Source: Theristus sp. LFF4_11 (Eukaryota; Nematoda; Chromadorea; Monhysterida; Xyalidae). Taken from it: DNA of 64,000 nucleotides. The DNA lies in NCBI GenBank assembly GCA_030248135.1, contig JASANC010002058.1:1-64000 (forward strand), written 5' to 3'. Position numbers and translations under genes: made by a program. This document shows positions 21,274 through 33,120 of the stretch, one piece after another. The notes beneath the pieces were generated by a model, which ran no database searches, had not been told where the DNA came from, and saw only the letters and a list, made by a program, of their open reading frames with translations. How positions within the stretch are numbered: the first letter of the stretch is position 1; every line of letters starts with the position of its first letter.

Positions 21274-23636
21274 CTAGGAGCGTGAGTTCGCCATGTCGAA
21301 CAAAACTTGGTCAGCGGCGTACATTCGTTGCACAATCGAAATGAGGTAATCGTTATTCTTCAAATACTGTTTCACTCTGAAAATAGGAAAATCAAAAAAT
21401 GGCGTTCAGCTCAAAAACTTGTTTTTGACTCAGTTGATCTTATTTTGCGCATGCCAGAAAAACCATTTTAGGGTGTGAAGGAAATTGGTGATGAATTAAG
21501 TAAAAATTATCATTTCTTTTTTTCGAAAAAAAGTGTAGGATAGGATTTAGTTTAATTTTTTAACCAACTGCGTGTTTATCAACAACATTTAAAGCAAATA
21601 AAAAATTAAAAGCATTATTATTTTACTTGTGCGCAAGATGGCCGGTCGCGTGGAAACTTGGCGTTTCTAGGAAACCATTGATTTTGTTCACACCCCAGCC
21701 GGTACTAAGCAAATTCTCGCCCACTCCAATGTCGCGAAGCGCCGACACAAACTTTCTCGGCTTGCTAAACGGCAGTAATTGTAGCGACGATGAATTCCGA
21801 CGTTTCTGCGAAAAACCATTCAATTATTTATAATTATTAAAACACCACCGCAAAGAAAACGCCAAGAGAAAATGATGGAAAGTGACGGGAAAATAACAAG
21901 GTATACTTGTGAGTTTTTGGACAAATTTGCTTTTTGACGCAATAAAATTTACCTTTTGGTCGAGTCCGCAGTAGCACGACTGTGGCATGAAGTGCATTCC
22001 AATCCAAATTTGGTTAAGCGGACTGAAAAGTAGAAATGAGCAAAGTAATGCTACATTAGTTCAGTTTTCATTTTTTTGTTAAACGAACACAAACAACGTT
22101 AAAAAATTTTCACCTGATATCTACAAGAGGCTTGCCTTCGTGCAGCGCCTTTGCGAATCGTGTCACGAAGCAGCAGATGTCGTCGCGCGGGCAGCCGAGA
22201 CAGCGTTCCCGGTTGCTCACCTGATGATTATTCATAAACGTTTTGATTTTGCTCATTTCACTAATTGAACATGTATGACCTATTTTTTAAACGTGTCCTA
22301 CTGAAATGACGTCATGTACCGCCAAACGTGCGCTTGCCGTTCACAGCAAACCAGACTTTCCGTTTAGGCGATTTCTTTTCGTAAACAAATGGTTAATGTC
22401 GAATCAGTCACACCAAACTGATATTTTAGTTGCCTGTACAAAACGGACATTTTTAAAGCAAATGACGTCATTTTAGTCCGGACACGTTTGAATAAATCCA
22501 GAATAGTAGCTTCAATTTGGTTAACGAGGAAAACCGGCAAAGTCCTTCTTCAATTGTGATTTTTTTCTTGTTTTTTGTCTGATTCTTTTTCCGGCGCTGA
22601 GAATGACTCGCAAATTCGGGTCATTATCAAATATGAATGAGTTCGAAAAAAACCGTGGAAGCGTGTTCCACCACACTCGCCTGGCTCATGAATATCACGA
22701 CGTTGCTGTGACACGAGAACAACCACGCCGACACGAATCGAGCGACCGGGTCGCGAACGATCGCCAGCATGTGCTCGTCCGGCGTGTGCTGGCGATGCTG
22801 GTTGGCGACCGGACTGCAAACGCAAGTGAGTTTTTCGTACATTTTGTTCGGACTTTCAAATTGAAAAAAACAGAGCAGGTTCAATTAGCGTTGCCGCGGT
22901 AACCGAAAATCACGGTTACCGAACCATAACCAAAACCGTACCGAAAGATTATTTTGGATTTTGAAACGAATCGAAAACCGTACCGTGGCCTGGCTTAAAA
23001 CCGAAACCGAAACCGTACAGAATATTTTTTGGCCATTTTTTACCGAAACCGCCTGTGGCCCAAAAAAACGTGAACCGCGGCAACACTAGGTTCAACGCTC
23101 ACGACTGACATTGCGCCACAGTGGTAGTAAATCTCGAACAACGGATGCAGCGGCGTGATTCGATTGTCCAGATTCGCGCCGTGCTTCAGCCACCCGTTGA
23201 ACTCCGTTCGACAATAAAGCATCTCGACTTGCATGTGGAAGTTTTTGTGCATCGGACAGTAATAGTGCGTTCGTCGGTCCGCTCGCTGTCGTGCGTCACT
23301 GTTCAGTAGTACGTCCATCGACGACGGATATTCGGAGAGTGCCATCGATTTTAACGGCGGCTCAGAATTCAGAGCGGGAAGGACCGTCCGAAATGTCGCG
23401 CAACTAAAGTCGACGCTAAGTAGTTTGCGCAAAAGATCACCGTCCGTAAAGTTCGCGGTCGCCGCTGGCATCGGTGTGAGATCGCCGTGGCAGCTCGGCC
23501 AAATGTCGCTCGGCATTCGATGGAAGATTTCGTTATTCAGAAAGGTCAGAATTGCGTAAATTGTCACGAAAGCGTGCATCGAAATCAGCGGCCACCACTC
23601 GGATGCCAGACTTTTCACGGTTCCAATTTGCATCAT
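21274..23636 (-). CDS. Type II membrane carbohydrate sulfotransferase (nematode-style family)
   Basis: Exons from the 5' end: 23636 to about 23105, 22813 to about 22715, 22220-22114, 22022-21953, 21805-21627, 21376-21274. The four 3' borders are firm; those around exons 1-3 are approximate. The product has a short cytoplasmic N-terminus and one membrane anchor (WWPLISMHAFVTIYAILTFL, residues about 14-35), fitting a Golgi enzyme. Then come IVRDPVARFVSAW (the 3'-phosphate-binding RDPxxRFxS motif for PAPS), RERCLGCPRDDICCFVTRF, WIGMHFMPQSCYCGLD, HATGHLAHK and YLKNNDYLISIVQRMYAADQ before the stop. This order of Cys pairs and the C-terminal tyrosine-rich helix matches the sulfotransferase family expanded in C. 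elegans. The usual upstream 5'-phosphosulfate loop (KxxST) is not obvious. The acceptor substrate is unknown. Confidence 0.75.
22279..22500. mobile_element. MITE family L (GTGTCC...GACGTCAT ends), copy 1
   Basis: The left aaacgtgtcctactgaaatgacgtcat is mirrored by atgacgtcattttagtccggacacgttt on the right. The centre carries gccgttcacagcaaaccaga and aatcagtcacaccaaactga. It lies in a sulfotransferase intron. Related copies are at 36568-36796 and, split by another element, at 57959-59240. Confidence 0.8.
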
Positions 23637-24781
23637 CGTTTGCCGTGGATGTTGACTTCACACGTTGAGGTTCTTGATTTTATGTCGCTGTTTTTATCAG
23701 CGCGTATGCGTCATGTTTTCGGCACAATCATCAACTTTTGTGTCTTCATTTTGTCGCTCTTTCTCTTTCTATGTACAATGTTTCAATACTTTATTTGTTG
23801 CAAACTATTTTTGATTAAACCCAAAAGTGCAAACTGATTTTCGCACAGCAGCGCAGCGGCAGCATTTACGATTGCAGTCAGAGTCTTTGGTGAGCGCGCA
23901 CTGCACGCGTGTGGTATGGGTGGATTTCGGTGATTAATGCAACATTTTCAACAAATGTATGAATGTCTGTTTACAACAACATGTATGTAGCCGATGTCGC
24001 CATAGTTTCAGTGTCACTGATGTCTCAGGTTGAAAACAGAGTTCACAGTTTTAGTCAGAAATGTTTCACCGTGTGTCCTAAATTTCTCATGTTAACGACA
24101 GTTATTGTTAACACACGCTCAATTGATTGAATATATGAATCGACAGCTTAGATGCCTATTATGGAGATTTCATTCATTTACAATGTTTACCATTTTTTTG
24201 TGAAAAAGCGAAACATTGAAGGTGTGCAGACACAATATGTGCATTCGGTCGCCGACGTTTTTGACTTTACCAAAGAAAAATCGTAAATATCGTGTAAATA
24301 CCGAGACTTTCATCAGTTTTTTTTGTAAAAATAAACGTTTATTTCGACTGAAACTGATAAAGTCAAATGAACGGCCAGTAAAAACCATATCGTAACCGTT
24401 TCAAACAGAAATTGCTCCACTTTTTTTTATTTGCGGCAATCGAAAATCCTAAATAGCGCTTTCCAACAGCTTGATAGCAATAGTATAGATAAATGAACGA
24501 AATAAAATGCGGCAGCTGAAACGGAACAAAGGAATCCGCCTGTCCACAACATAAAACGAGCACATTAATTTTTTAGATACGGCAGATAAACGACTTGCTT
24601 CATAGAAACGAATTTTCAAACACGTTTAGACACAACAACAACACGCCGTTGTACGCGCAAAACGGTGCTACGGTCCGGTTTTTCGTTTTTAAACAGAAGC
24701 AGCATTTTTACCAAAACAAAGCGCCAAAGCAGCATTTTTTCCAAACCAAACGCTGGTTGGATGTGAGCTTTCTATCAAGTC

Positions 24782-27566
24782 ATGGCTAACGCAAACGGTC
24801 TGAGCAAGCCAGCAGATGTACTAGAGTTCATTCGTACGCCACGCGTTATTGATGGCGGTTTCACGACAGAGATGGAGCTTGAAGGATTTCATTTCCAGGT
24901 TGATGTTTCTTTAACATTTATCCAAACGACATCACTGCATTTCGCTGCTCGTTCCTGAGCATTTCTCCTTTAATTATAACATGCGATTGTTATTGTTCCA
25001 AGGGTTGGCGTAGTCTCGATCTCTGGAGCTCAATCGTGCTTCTCGGCGCTCAAAACACCATCATTCCCGTGCATAAGCGGTACGTCGACACGCGGTGTCA
25101 CACGTGTTTACGTAAACATATGGAAAGCGCGCTCGCAATAACAAATGCGTTTGTTTGTTAGTTTTTTGCATAGAGAAACCTTTTCCAAACCAAAATGTTT
25201 CCCGCGTAAGCTTTCCAGTTTTCTAAACGCCGGCGCCGAGATACTGATGACGAACACGTACAGTCTGTGTCTGCAAACACTGGCCAAACTCGGCTTGACC
25301 AAGCCGCAATCGCAAGAACTGATGCAAGACGCGGTGGCGATCGCACGGCAGGCGGTCGACGAGTGGCGTGCGGAGAGGCCGGAGAACGAGAAACGACCGG
25401 TGCTGATTGCCGGCTGTGTCGGCCCGTACTCGTGTACGATGAAGCCAAAAGTGCGCGACAGCCACGGTCACGGGCCGTATGGTGGGAATTACGTCGATGA
25501 CACGCATCCGGATGTGAGTGCGCGAGCCATTTATTGCCTCAAATGGAGTGGCTGTGCTTTGAAAATTAGAAAAAAATTATAAAAGTTTTTGTCATACTTA
25601 TGCAAATTGAGTATCGGAATCAGTATGAATCAGGACAAGGCTCGCCAAACTAAACGCAAGGCGTCTATTGCGGGCTCATCAAACGTGGAAATTCATTTCT
25701 CTCCACCGCTAATTTTCCTCATTACAGTCTATCTCGTTGACACAGATGCAACTAGCTGATTGGTTGGTCGTAGCAAATTGCTCAGCGTTGATTGGTTGGT
25801 CATAAGTAATTCTCAGTGCTGATTGGTTGGTCATCACGTCATGTTGCATAGATTTTCCAGATGGACTGTAGATTTGTTGCTTTTTTACAGTTTCACTTTT
25901 CTTTGTGGCATACAGTTTTAGATGATTGAAAATAATGCTAGCAAACTTGTCGTCCAGTGGATCACCGCGTATTACGTCGAGCAGTTGGGCGCCCTCGACG
26001 CCGCCGGCTGCGATTTGCTTGCCGCCGAGACGATTCCGGCGTTGAAGGAGGCCGAATGCATTCTGCACGCGTTGGACGCACTGCAGAGCAGCACGCCCGT
26101 CTGGATCGCGTTCTCGTGCAATGTTGGTGGTCTCTCGCTGGTTACGGTCGTTTTTGGAAGATGAAAACACTCCGCACCAGAGCTGGAAACTGGGATCACC
26201 ACAACATGAGAGAACACAAAATTATTTGGGAATTTATCGTGTGGTTTTTGTTTACCACTCGGTCAATCAATTGTTTTCGACCTCGCTGACAAAGAATAAA
26301 AAAATATATGAAAATGTTTTATGATTATTATCATTTTTTTAGATTCTGCGACTCAATGCGTGTGTGTACAGACAGGTGTAAATGAATCTAGTTTCAATCT
26401 TTCTGTGGCAATTCAAAACCGCCAAAGTGACTGGGCCCGATTTAGGGGACTGGGATCACTTTGCCAGTTTTGAATTTCCGCATCATGCATGAAACTGTTT
26501 ACCTATCGATGCGCGCATTTATTGAGTCTCGGGACCAAAATAAAAGTTCGTAATAAAAGATTTTAATCTTTTAATATAATTTTAATCGTGCTCGACACGT
26601 TCCAGTCTGCGTCTACGGTCTGCCACGGTGAGGCATTCGCCGAAGCAATCCACCTGTGCGCCAAACACAAGCAGGTCGCAGCAGTCGGGGTGAACTGTTC
26701 CGATCCGAAATTGGTCTCCTCTCTGCTGAAGTCGGCGGCGCCATTTAAGCCACCCGATAAGCCGTTCGTTGTCTACCCGAACAGCGGCGAGATGTACTGC
26801 TTCAATAAGGGGTTAGTCATTATTGTTCTCGATGTAATTTTCATTGGAAAACATGGGACTAGCCTTGGGCTTTCTACAAGCTTTCTACAAGAGATATTGA
26901 AAAAAGCTACCAAAAGGCCAAAAAATTTGTCAAAAAAGCAAAACACGCAAAATTTGACTTCCTTTTTGTAAACCCTTGAAGTTTGCAAAAAAAAACCCAG
27001 AAACTTTTGCCAGTTCGCTGCAGCTAGCGTTGTGAATATTCAAAATACCTGCACTCTAAAAAACTAAGCAAGAGCAGGATACTGAGCAAGTTGGTCAGTG
27101 AAGAATGCCATACACCTGACCAATTGCTCAGTTCCTTGTTCCGTTTTTTTGGTATGATTTTTTATTTTGGTCCCGCAACTTAATACGCGCATAGATAGGT
27201 AAACAGTTTCACGGATGACGCGGCAATTCAAAATTGGCAAAGTGATCCGAGTCCCCCACATAGGGCCGAGTCACTTAGGTGACCTTGAATTGCCACATAA
27301 AAATTGAAACTAGTTACCTTTTTACGTCTGCACACGCATTCAGTCGCAGAACTTGAAAAATTGATAATATGTGCTCATAGTTCTTTAAAGTTTTGCTCCT
27401 CTGTAGATGGAGTGGCAAGGCGGAGCGTGCCGAACGGTGGCACGAACTGATTCCGGAGTGGATCGAGCTCGGTGCAACGTTGATCGGGGGCTGTTGTCGT
27501 GTTTATTCGCGGGACATCGCCGAGATTGCAAAGAACGTGAAAGAACAGTCGACGAAAATTAGTTAA
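24782..27566 (+). CDS. Homocysteine S-methyltransferase family enzyme
   Basis: Six exons join in frame: 24782-24898, 25003-25079, 25219-25513, 25922-26122, 26606-26811 and 27407-27566, giving 351 residues, usual for the family. The N-terminus carries VIDGGFTTEMELEG, followed by LNAGAEILMTNTYS, LIAGCVGPYS, DLLAAETIPALKEAE and VGVNCSDP. The final zinc-site motif is LIGGCCRV. The three zinc-ligand cysteines (one in VNCS, two in GGCC) are all present. Enzymes of this type transfer a methyl group, usually from S-methylmethionine or S-adenosylmethionine, to homocysteine to make methionine in the cytosol. The start of exon 4 is the least certain border, because other AGs lie up to about 54 bp further in. 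Two inverted-repeat elements of family M lie in introns 4 and 5. Confidence 0.92.
26342..26540. mobile_element. MITE family M, copy in HMT intron 4
   Basis: About 200 bp. The ends are mirror images built on TCTGCGACTCAATGCG and CGCGCATTTATTGAGTCTCGGGACC. The centre is a palindrome, ggcaattcaaaa...ccaaagtgac / gggatcactttgcc...ttttgaattt. Related copies are at 27151-27356, 37896-38035, 41904-42080 and 62097-62285. Confidence 0.75.
27151..27356. mobile_element. MITE family M, copy in HMT intron 5
   Basis: It starts near ggtcccgcaacttaatacgcgcatagataggtaaacagtttc and ends gcacacgcattcagtcgcagaac. The central palindrome is ggcaattcaaaattggcaaagtgatccgagtc...cttgaattgcc. It lies in the intron before the last HMT exon. 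Confidence 0.75.
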
Positions 27567-28286
27567 GACACTCAGGAAAATTTTTTTCGACGAATCATGC
27601 TACTTTCTAGTCTGATTTATGTAGAACTATTGTTTGGGCTCCAAATGCTGGTGTACTTTCCGTTGGTTAGTGTCATGTTTTTTTGCTTTTTCTTGTTTAT
27701 TGGGAGTAATCGGTTTTCCCTCTCAGTCCACGCACCGTGACAAACTAATATTACGAGTATCAGCAACAATGCAGGTCACATCACCACAACTTATCTTTTT
27801 TGTTTTGAAAATACAGGTTTTTCTACTTTGTCGGTTGATTTATTCTTAGTTTTGAGGAACCAGCGTATTGTGCGTATGAAATGAAAACATTTCTGTGAAA
27901 TGAGAAAAATCAACACACTTTGTACGTGTTCAATCATTTCTATTTGCTGCGTGAGAAAATTTCACGAAGCTTTGCACACTTGCTTATGTATGAGAGCGCT
28001 GTGTTCTGTAATTTTGAAAATGAAACTGTTTATTTTTAGTTGCGTTTGATTGCCACCTGCATCAGGTTTTATAAAACATAGAAATCTTGCTATCAGTGTT
28101 TGTTTTCAAAAAAACGCAAGGTGCGTATGCACAATTTTTAACGGGGTCGCTTTATCACCCGCTACTTTTCAGTCTTTTGGGGTAATTCTTTGGGGCTTGG
28201 CTTGAAGATTCTTTCTGCGAGCTTTTGATTCGGTAAACCGCTTCACTCTACAGACCAAACTCCAGTGACAGCGAGCAAAGACAATC

Positions 28287-30387
28287 ATGGCGTCCGGCGA
28301 TTCTGGCGAAATTCAAATTCGCGCCATTATTTTTGACATGGGCGGCGTGCTGATCGAATCTGTCTTTCCGAAATGGCAAGGTTCGTAGTTGCCGATGGTC
28401 TGATGTTGTGTCTGCTTGTTTTGTGCAATTTCAACACTTGGAACGCCTTTCACTCGTTTTTAAGCAATGGAAAAAGATCGCGGTCTGGAGCCGAACTCGC
28501 TTATCAATGTTTTACTGTGCGCGGAGCTACGCGACACGTATCACCAGTTGGAGTGCGGCCACGGCAACATGACTGACTTTGAGCAACTGTACATCGAAGT
28601 GTACCGAAAAATTGTGCGTGATATGCAACGTTTTCGTTTGTTTATCGGCACGGAATGGCCGAGTAAACATGGTAGCTTTTTTGAGCGTGCAAAGAGCACG
28701 TCAAGTTTGAATGAAAAAAAGACGTTCAAAACCGAATTATATGTCAAATGGATTGTGTTTCGTGCTATTCTGTTCATTTTTCATCTCTTGCACACACGAT
28801 TGAGAATTATCTTGGCATGATCTTGAAAAGACAACTTCTTGTTTGCGACTAATTCCGCCTTGATGACGAATACAAGGACTGCCTTGTTTATTCGGTCATA
28901 CTGTGTTTCAGTGCGTTGCCTGAAAAACTAATCGGTCCGGACACAAATCTTCTCCCACTCAAACGTCTGCTGAAAGCCGCGGTCCCTAAATATAATTAGG
29001 TCAGAAAATCGACTGCTTTAAAACGTTCCACATGCACGAAAAAATTCACTTTTTCCTGAAGTTCATTTTGGGAAAATCTGTTGTTTTCACTCATAGAGGC
29101 CCGACGTCTCCGATCTGAAGCTGTTCACGCCGTTTCTAGAAGCGTCCCGCCTGCAAGGCCCCGATGCGGTGATACCGGAAGTGCGGGAAATGTTGGCCAA
29201 ATTGAAGCAGCACCACTACAAACTCGCATGCATCACCAACAACTTCTTCATCAACGGCGCTTCAGACGAGTCCGCGCTGTATTTGGACAAACATGCCGAT
29301 TATTTTGACGTGGTTTGTGTTGTTTGAGTGAATGTTTTCATTCTGAATTAGACCAAACGTCCAGTATCGATTGATGGATCAAAGTGATACCAAATATTCA
29401 GAAATTTCTGTTGCGGACAACTATAGCCACGAACGCACCTTTTTGTTGTTGTCTCTCCTTTCTGAATTTCGTGAATAATAGGTATGGTAGCTTGAGAAAT
29501 GGGGGAAAATTGGGGAGGAGGCGAATCACATCAAATTCCGAAGTTCAAGGATGAGGCCAAGGCGGGGGTGGGGAAAGGGGAAGGGGGTTCCGGCGTCGCT
29601 AGCGAAGAGAAGAAAAACGAAAAAACTCAAGAGCGGAAATTTTAGTAAAAAAACACAGCTTCTTCAAGTGAAACTTGATGTTTCGCGCGCCGGTTTTCAA
29701 TCCAAAATTGTAAATATGAAAAACGGATGAAAAAAGGTTTGAACTTTGAACAACCACCAAGATACAGTAGCAGCTTGCTCCAGAATCGGAATAGAAGTCA
29801 GCTGATCAACAACAGTTCCTAGTTCGACCGCCTTCAGTGTCCAATTCAGATTATCGAGTCGTGCCGGGTGGGTCTCCGAAAGCCGGACAAGCGCATCTTC
29901 GAGCTTGCCCTGGAGCAACTTCACGTGCAACCGGAGGAGGCGGTGTTTCTGGACGACCTGAAAGTGAATCTGACCACACCAGCCGAGATGGGCCTCAAGA
30001 CGATTCACGTGCGGTTTTTTATGGATGTGCTTGGTGTTAGAGTGAAAATCAGTGGAGACACGCTGTTTCTCGCAAAACAAAATGGACGAATTTGACTGGA
30101 GAAGAAAGTGGGAATGGGACGAAAACCGGCTGCAAAATGGGGTGCCAGACATGGATTGCATAGTTTTTTATTTGATCAACCAAATTTTGTGGTTTGCCGC
30201 CCCAGTTCGATCTCACCTTTGTAGCCCCCATTTTTGGCTTAATTTTTTTCTTATTTTTTTGCGTGGAGTCCTTTTTCGTCAGTGGGAAGAAGGCATTTGT
30301 AAGTATTCTTTTTTACAATTTCAGGTCAAATCAACTCAACAAATGTTGTCCGACTTGCAAAAATTAATTGGAGTGAAACTTCTTTGA
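28287..30387 (+). CDS. HAD-superfamily hydrolase, ACAD10/epoxide-hydrolase-N type
   Basis: Five exons join in frame: 28287-28380, 28465-28613, 29097-29312, 29850-30008 and 30325-30387, giving 226 residues. Motif I is FDMGGVLIES near residues 17-26, with Asp followed by Met-Gly instead of the catalytic DxD. Motif II is ACITNNFF, motif III is GLRKPDKRIFELAL and motif IV is FLDDLKVNL. ITNNF, GxxKPDxRI and FLDD together match the N-terminal HAD domain of ACAD10 and of soluble epoxide hydrolase. Here it stands alone, with no dehydrogenase or alpha/beta-hydrolase part. A phosphatase role is inferred; the substrate is unknown. The second exon acceptor is tttttaag, weaker than its neighbours. Confidence 0.88.
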
Positions 30388-31287
30388 GTACCCGAAAAAA
30401 TTGTATCAGCTGAAATCGGCGCTTCGTATCGACAGGCGTGTTCTCACAGCTTGATTTTGGCATTTATTCTTTCTTGTTACGGGGGTACATGTACACCAAG
30501 AGTTTGTTTTGCATAACTCTATTGTTTCCAGTTTTTAATCGAATTTTTCTTTAATTCGAAACGTTAAGCAAACGCGTGCATGAACGGATTTCTAGCGCGA
30601 TAAAAACTCCGAAATTACGTGACTGCATTTTTTTACTACCATTTCAAATGCGTATGTGTTGACAAATGACAAAAACATCAATGATACGTGTATATTCAAA
30701 CAGCTGACTGCGGGAACCTGCGTTTAAGATAGAAAACGGGAAATGAAAATAATAATTGCAGTTCCATGGCACACAGGCACAGAAGCGTGTTTTTGCGGTT
30801 GTTTTGATGTCAGTTATCAATAACAATTCCGGACAGTTAGAAACCAAGCGCATTTTTTTCGCGCCGATGATTCGTCAACCTTTTCGTGCTAATCGTGCAT
30901 AATTTTCGTGTTTTTCTGCCTGTTTTGCTTCTGTTTTTTTATTTTCTGTGTACTTTTTGTATTTTTTAGATGATCCCAGCAAAAAAATCGTGTCGTAAAA
31001 AAGTCCAACTAATAGGCTTCTGTCGCTCATTAACCGGGTGGTTTTAAAATTTATTAGCTTCGAGGTGTTTATGGCCGATAGTTCTGACGGATGTGGTAAC
31101 GGTAATTTTGGTCAGACACGCAACACATACAATATCACAAATTCAGCAAATCGCGTAATGTACTTTTTGATAATGCATTATTCATTGGCAATCATCAGTC
31201 AGTACTCATGTTATCCAAATTAAAACTATTCAAACGCCGGAGCTGGTTTCGTGAAAAACATCTTTTCATGATTGCGCAAATCAGCGC

Positions 31288-31562
31288 GGTTTAATCAGTG
31301 CGGAAATACAAGCTAAGGACGGGCGCCGCAATGCCGTGCAAAAATTGTGTGCTTTACAGTGCCGCAAATTTGAAGAGCTAGGAGCTCTGAAATCGCCTAG
31401 TCGAACTGGTAGACAGCGAAAATCCGATGAGCCACTGGATTGCAAGGTTCGCTGCATACCCATCATGAGCGATCGCCACAAAGCAGCTGTCGAGATTACG
31501 ATTGAAATCAACGCTGCTCAGTCAGTCCCACTCCCTGTCCGATGTTTGTCGAGTGCTCTGTC
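31288..31562 (+). CDS. Possible exon or relic of unknown gene
   Basis: An open frame reads EIQAKDGRRNAVQKLCALQC, then RKFEELGALKSP and CIPIMSDRHKAAVEITIEIN. The charge balance and its higher GC content than the flanks are exon-like. A possible acceptor (tttaatcag) precedes it. I do not recognise the family, and no partner exon was found. It could be a transposon relic. Confidence 0.25.
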
Positions 31563-32393
31563 GGTTCGGCACGAGCTCCGCGGAAAAAGCCAATGGTTTT
31601 CGTCGCGAATCTTCGCACGCAGCGGTTTCCAAACTTTTGGTCGCCACTGTATGCTGCTGAAACTTTTGGTTTTTTTCATGTTTTGCAGTTCACACAGTGC
31701 AGGTACTTTAGGTACTTTTGCATCCTTTTGTTGTTTCACAGTCAACAGTCTTTTGATGGTGTTTTTCTTCAAACCGCATGTTTTCCGTTTTTAAACCAGT
31801 CCATATGTATCTTGAACACTGCACATGACAGATGTGCATGATACTGACTGGAACTGAGAGGACCACATGTCTTGAACTGAAATTGTCTTGTTTTTTTCAT
31901 CACCGAATGGGAGTCTTATTCCTGAAAATCAGCTGGTAAATTGAGATTCTCGATAAAACGAACTGAACGTTTGGATTGATGTTTTTTCGCTTACTATGAT
32001 GCGAAAGAACTAACTGACTACAACATACCTTTCGTTTCTCAGCCTTTTCCGCGTTCTTGAAGCTGCTTTTCACCCGTATCTGGATATCTTTTTCTTCGTG
32101 TGTGGCAATTTTCATTCGAGTTCTCTTCATTTTGCCGCGTTGCTTTCCAAACCAGAAAGAGAGAGGCAAAGTAGCTGCGCAAAGTTAAAAGACAAAACCG
32201 GCCTGTATGTGTTGTTTTTTGTTTAGTTTTTTCTTAAAAAAACGGCATGCCATGTATACACCATTATTCCATAATTAGTGTTCGTTCCCGTCAAAAATAA
32301 TGTCCATGATGGTCAGTTCTGGAAAATTGTTCTCTTGCGGTGCCGCGCTGCACCTGGTAGCTTTTTTGTTGTTTCGCAAAGCAAAACTGAAGT

Positions 32394-32556
32394 CGAACTC
32401 TAAAATATACGGAATCAGCTGATTGGTTGGTGATCGTGATGCGTACATTCTGTGCAAACGAAACTCAGCCTCCACACAGCAGCAATGCATGCACAGAAAG
32501 CATGCATCACGTGACCACCAACCAATCAGCAGATTCCCTATAATTCAGAGTTCGAC
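32394..32556. mobile_element. Short MITE with about 40-bp inverted ends containing CTGATTGGTTGG
   Basis: The left tcgaactctaaaatatacggaatcagctgattggttggtgatc is mirrored by gaccaccaaccaatcagcagattccctataattcagagttcga. It is about 165 bp, intergenic and non-coding. Parts of the same motif recur near 25755-25830, 46240-46370 and 62690, suggesting a family. Confidence 0.75.
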
Positions 32557-33037
32557 TAAACTTTCTTTGACTTTGCAAACTATTCAGCAATCAGCGTGTA
32601 TGCCTCATTTGCTTTGGCTTGTATTAATAAGTTCCATAAAGTTTCACAGTCTGTTGAGCTACACAGTTGGTAACAAAATGTTACCAAAAGCGAAGCTGTG
32701 ACATGTGGAGACGCGTTGTGGTTGTATCATGGTTAAAATCATGAACCAATAAGCATGCCGAATTCAAACAATTCACAGAACTGGTCAATAGCCAAAACTT
32801 TAAAACATCATCCCTTTATTGCTACTGCCTCTTTAGTTCCTGACGTTCGAGCAAACAAATGCCACCGTTCTAAACTTTTCCTCAGCATCTTGAATCTCGT
32901 TTGTTCAAACAATTCGGACAAATGAAGTACAAAACAAAGCGTCTGTAAAAACTTTTCAGAAGAGACAATTTGCGAGCGAAAAAACAGGCGGCACAAAAAA
33001 ACAACAGTTCGAGTTCGGACAACCGCACAAAAAAATA

Positions 33038-33120
33038 ATGGGAATTTTCTGTTCTCGACCTCGTTCGGATGCGATCGGTGGGCGGAAAAACAGCAGACCG
33101 CAAAACACCACTGCTAAAAA
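33038..33120 (+). CDS. Candidate first exon, dual-acylation N-terminus (MGIFC)
   Basis: The ATG at 33038 opens MGIFCSRPRSDAIGG, a Met-Gly start with a cysteine at position 5. This is the usual context for N-myristoylation followed by palmitoylation. The rest is basic and polar (GRKNSRPQNTTAKKATEQK). A possible donor (aaaagtgacg) near 33118 has the phase to join the globin gene exon if that exon begins at 34830. Several invertebrate globins carry such lipidated N-termini, so I infer a link to the downstream gene. A separate gene or chance frame is possible. Confidence 0.3.

Noticed and set aside
31281..31511. Minus-strand open frame opposite the 31288-31562 fragment
   Set aside because: Composition is that of an antisense shadow, and no splice or family evidence supports it.
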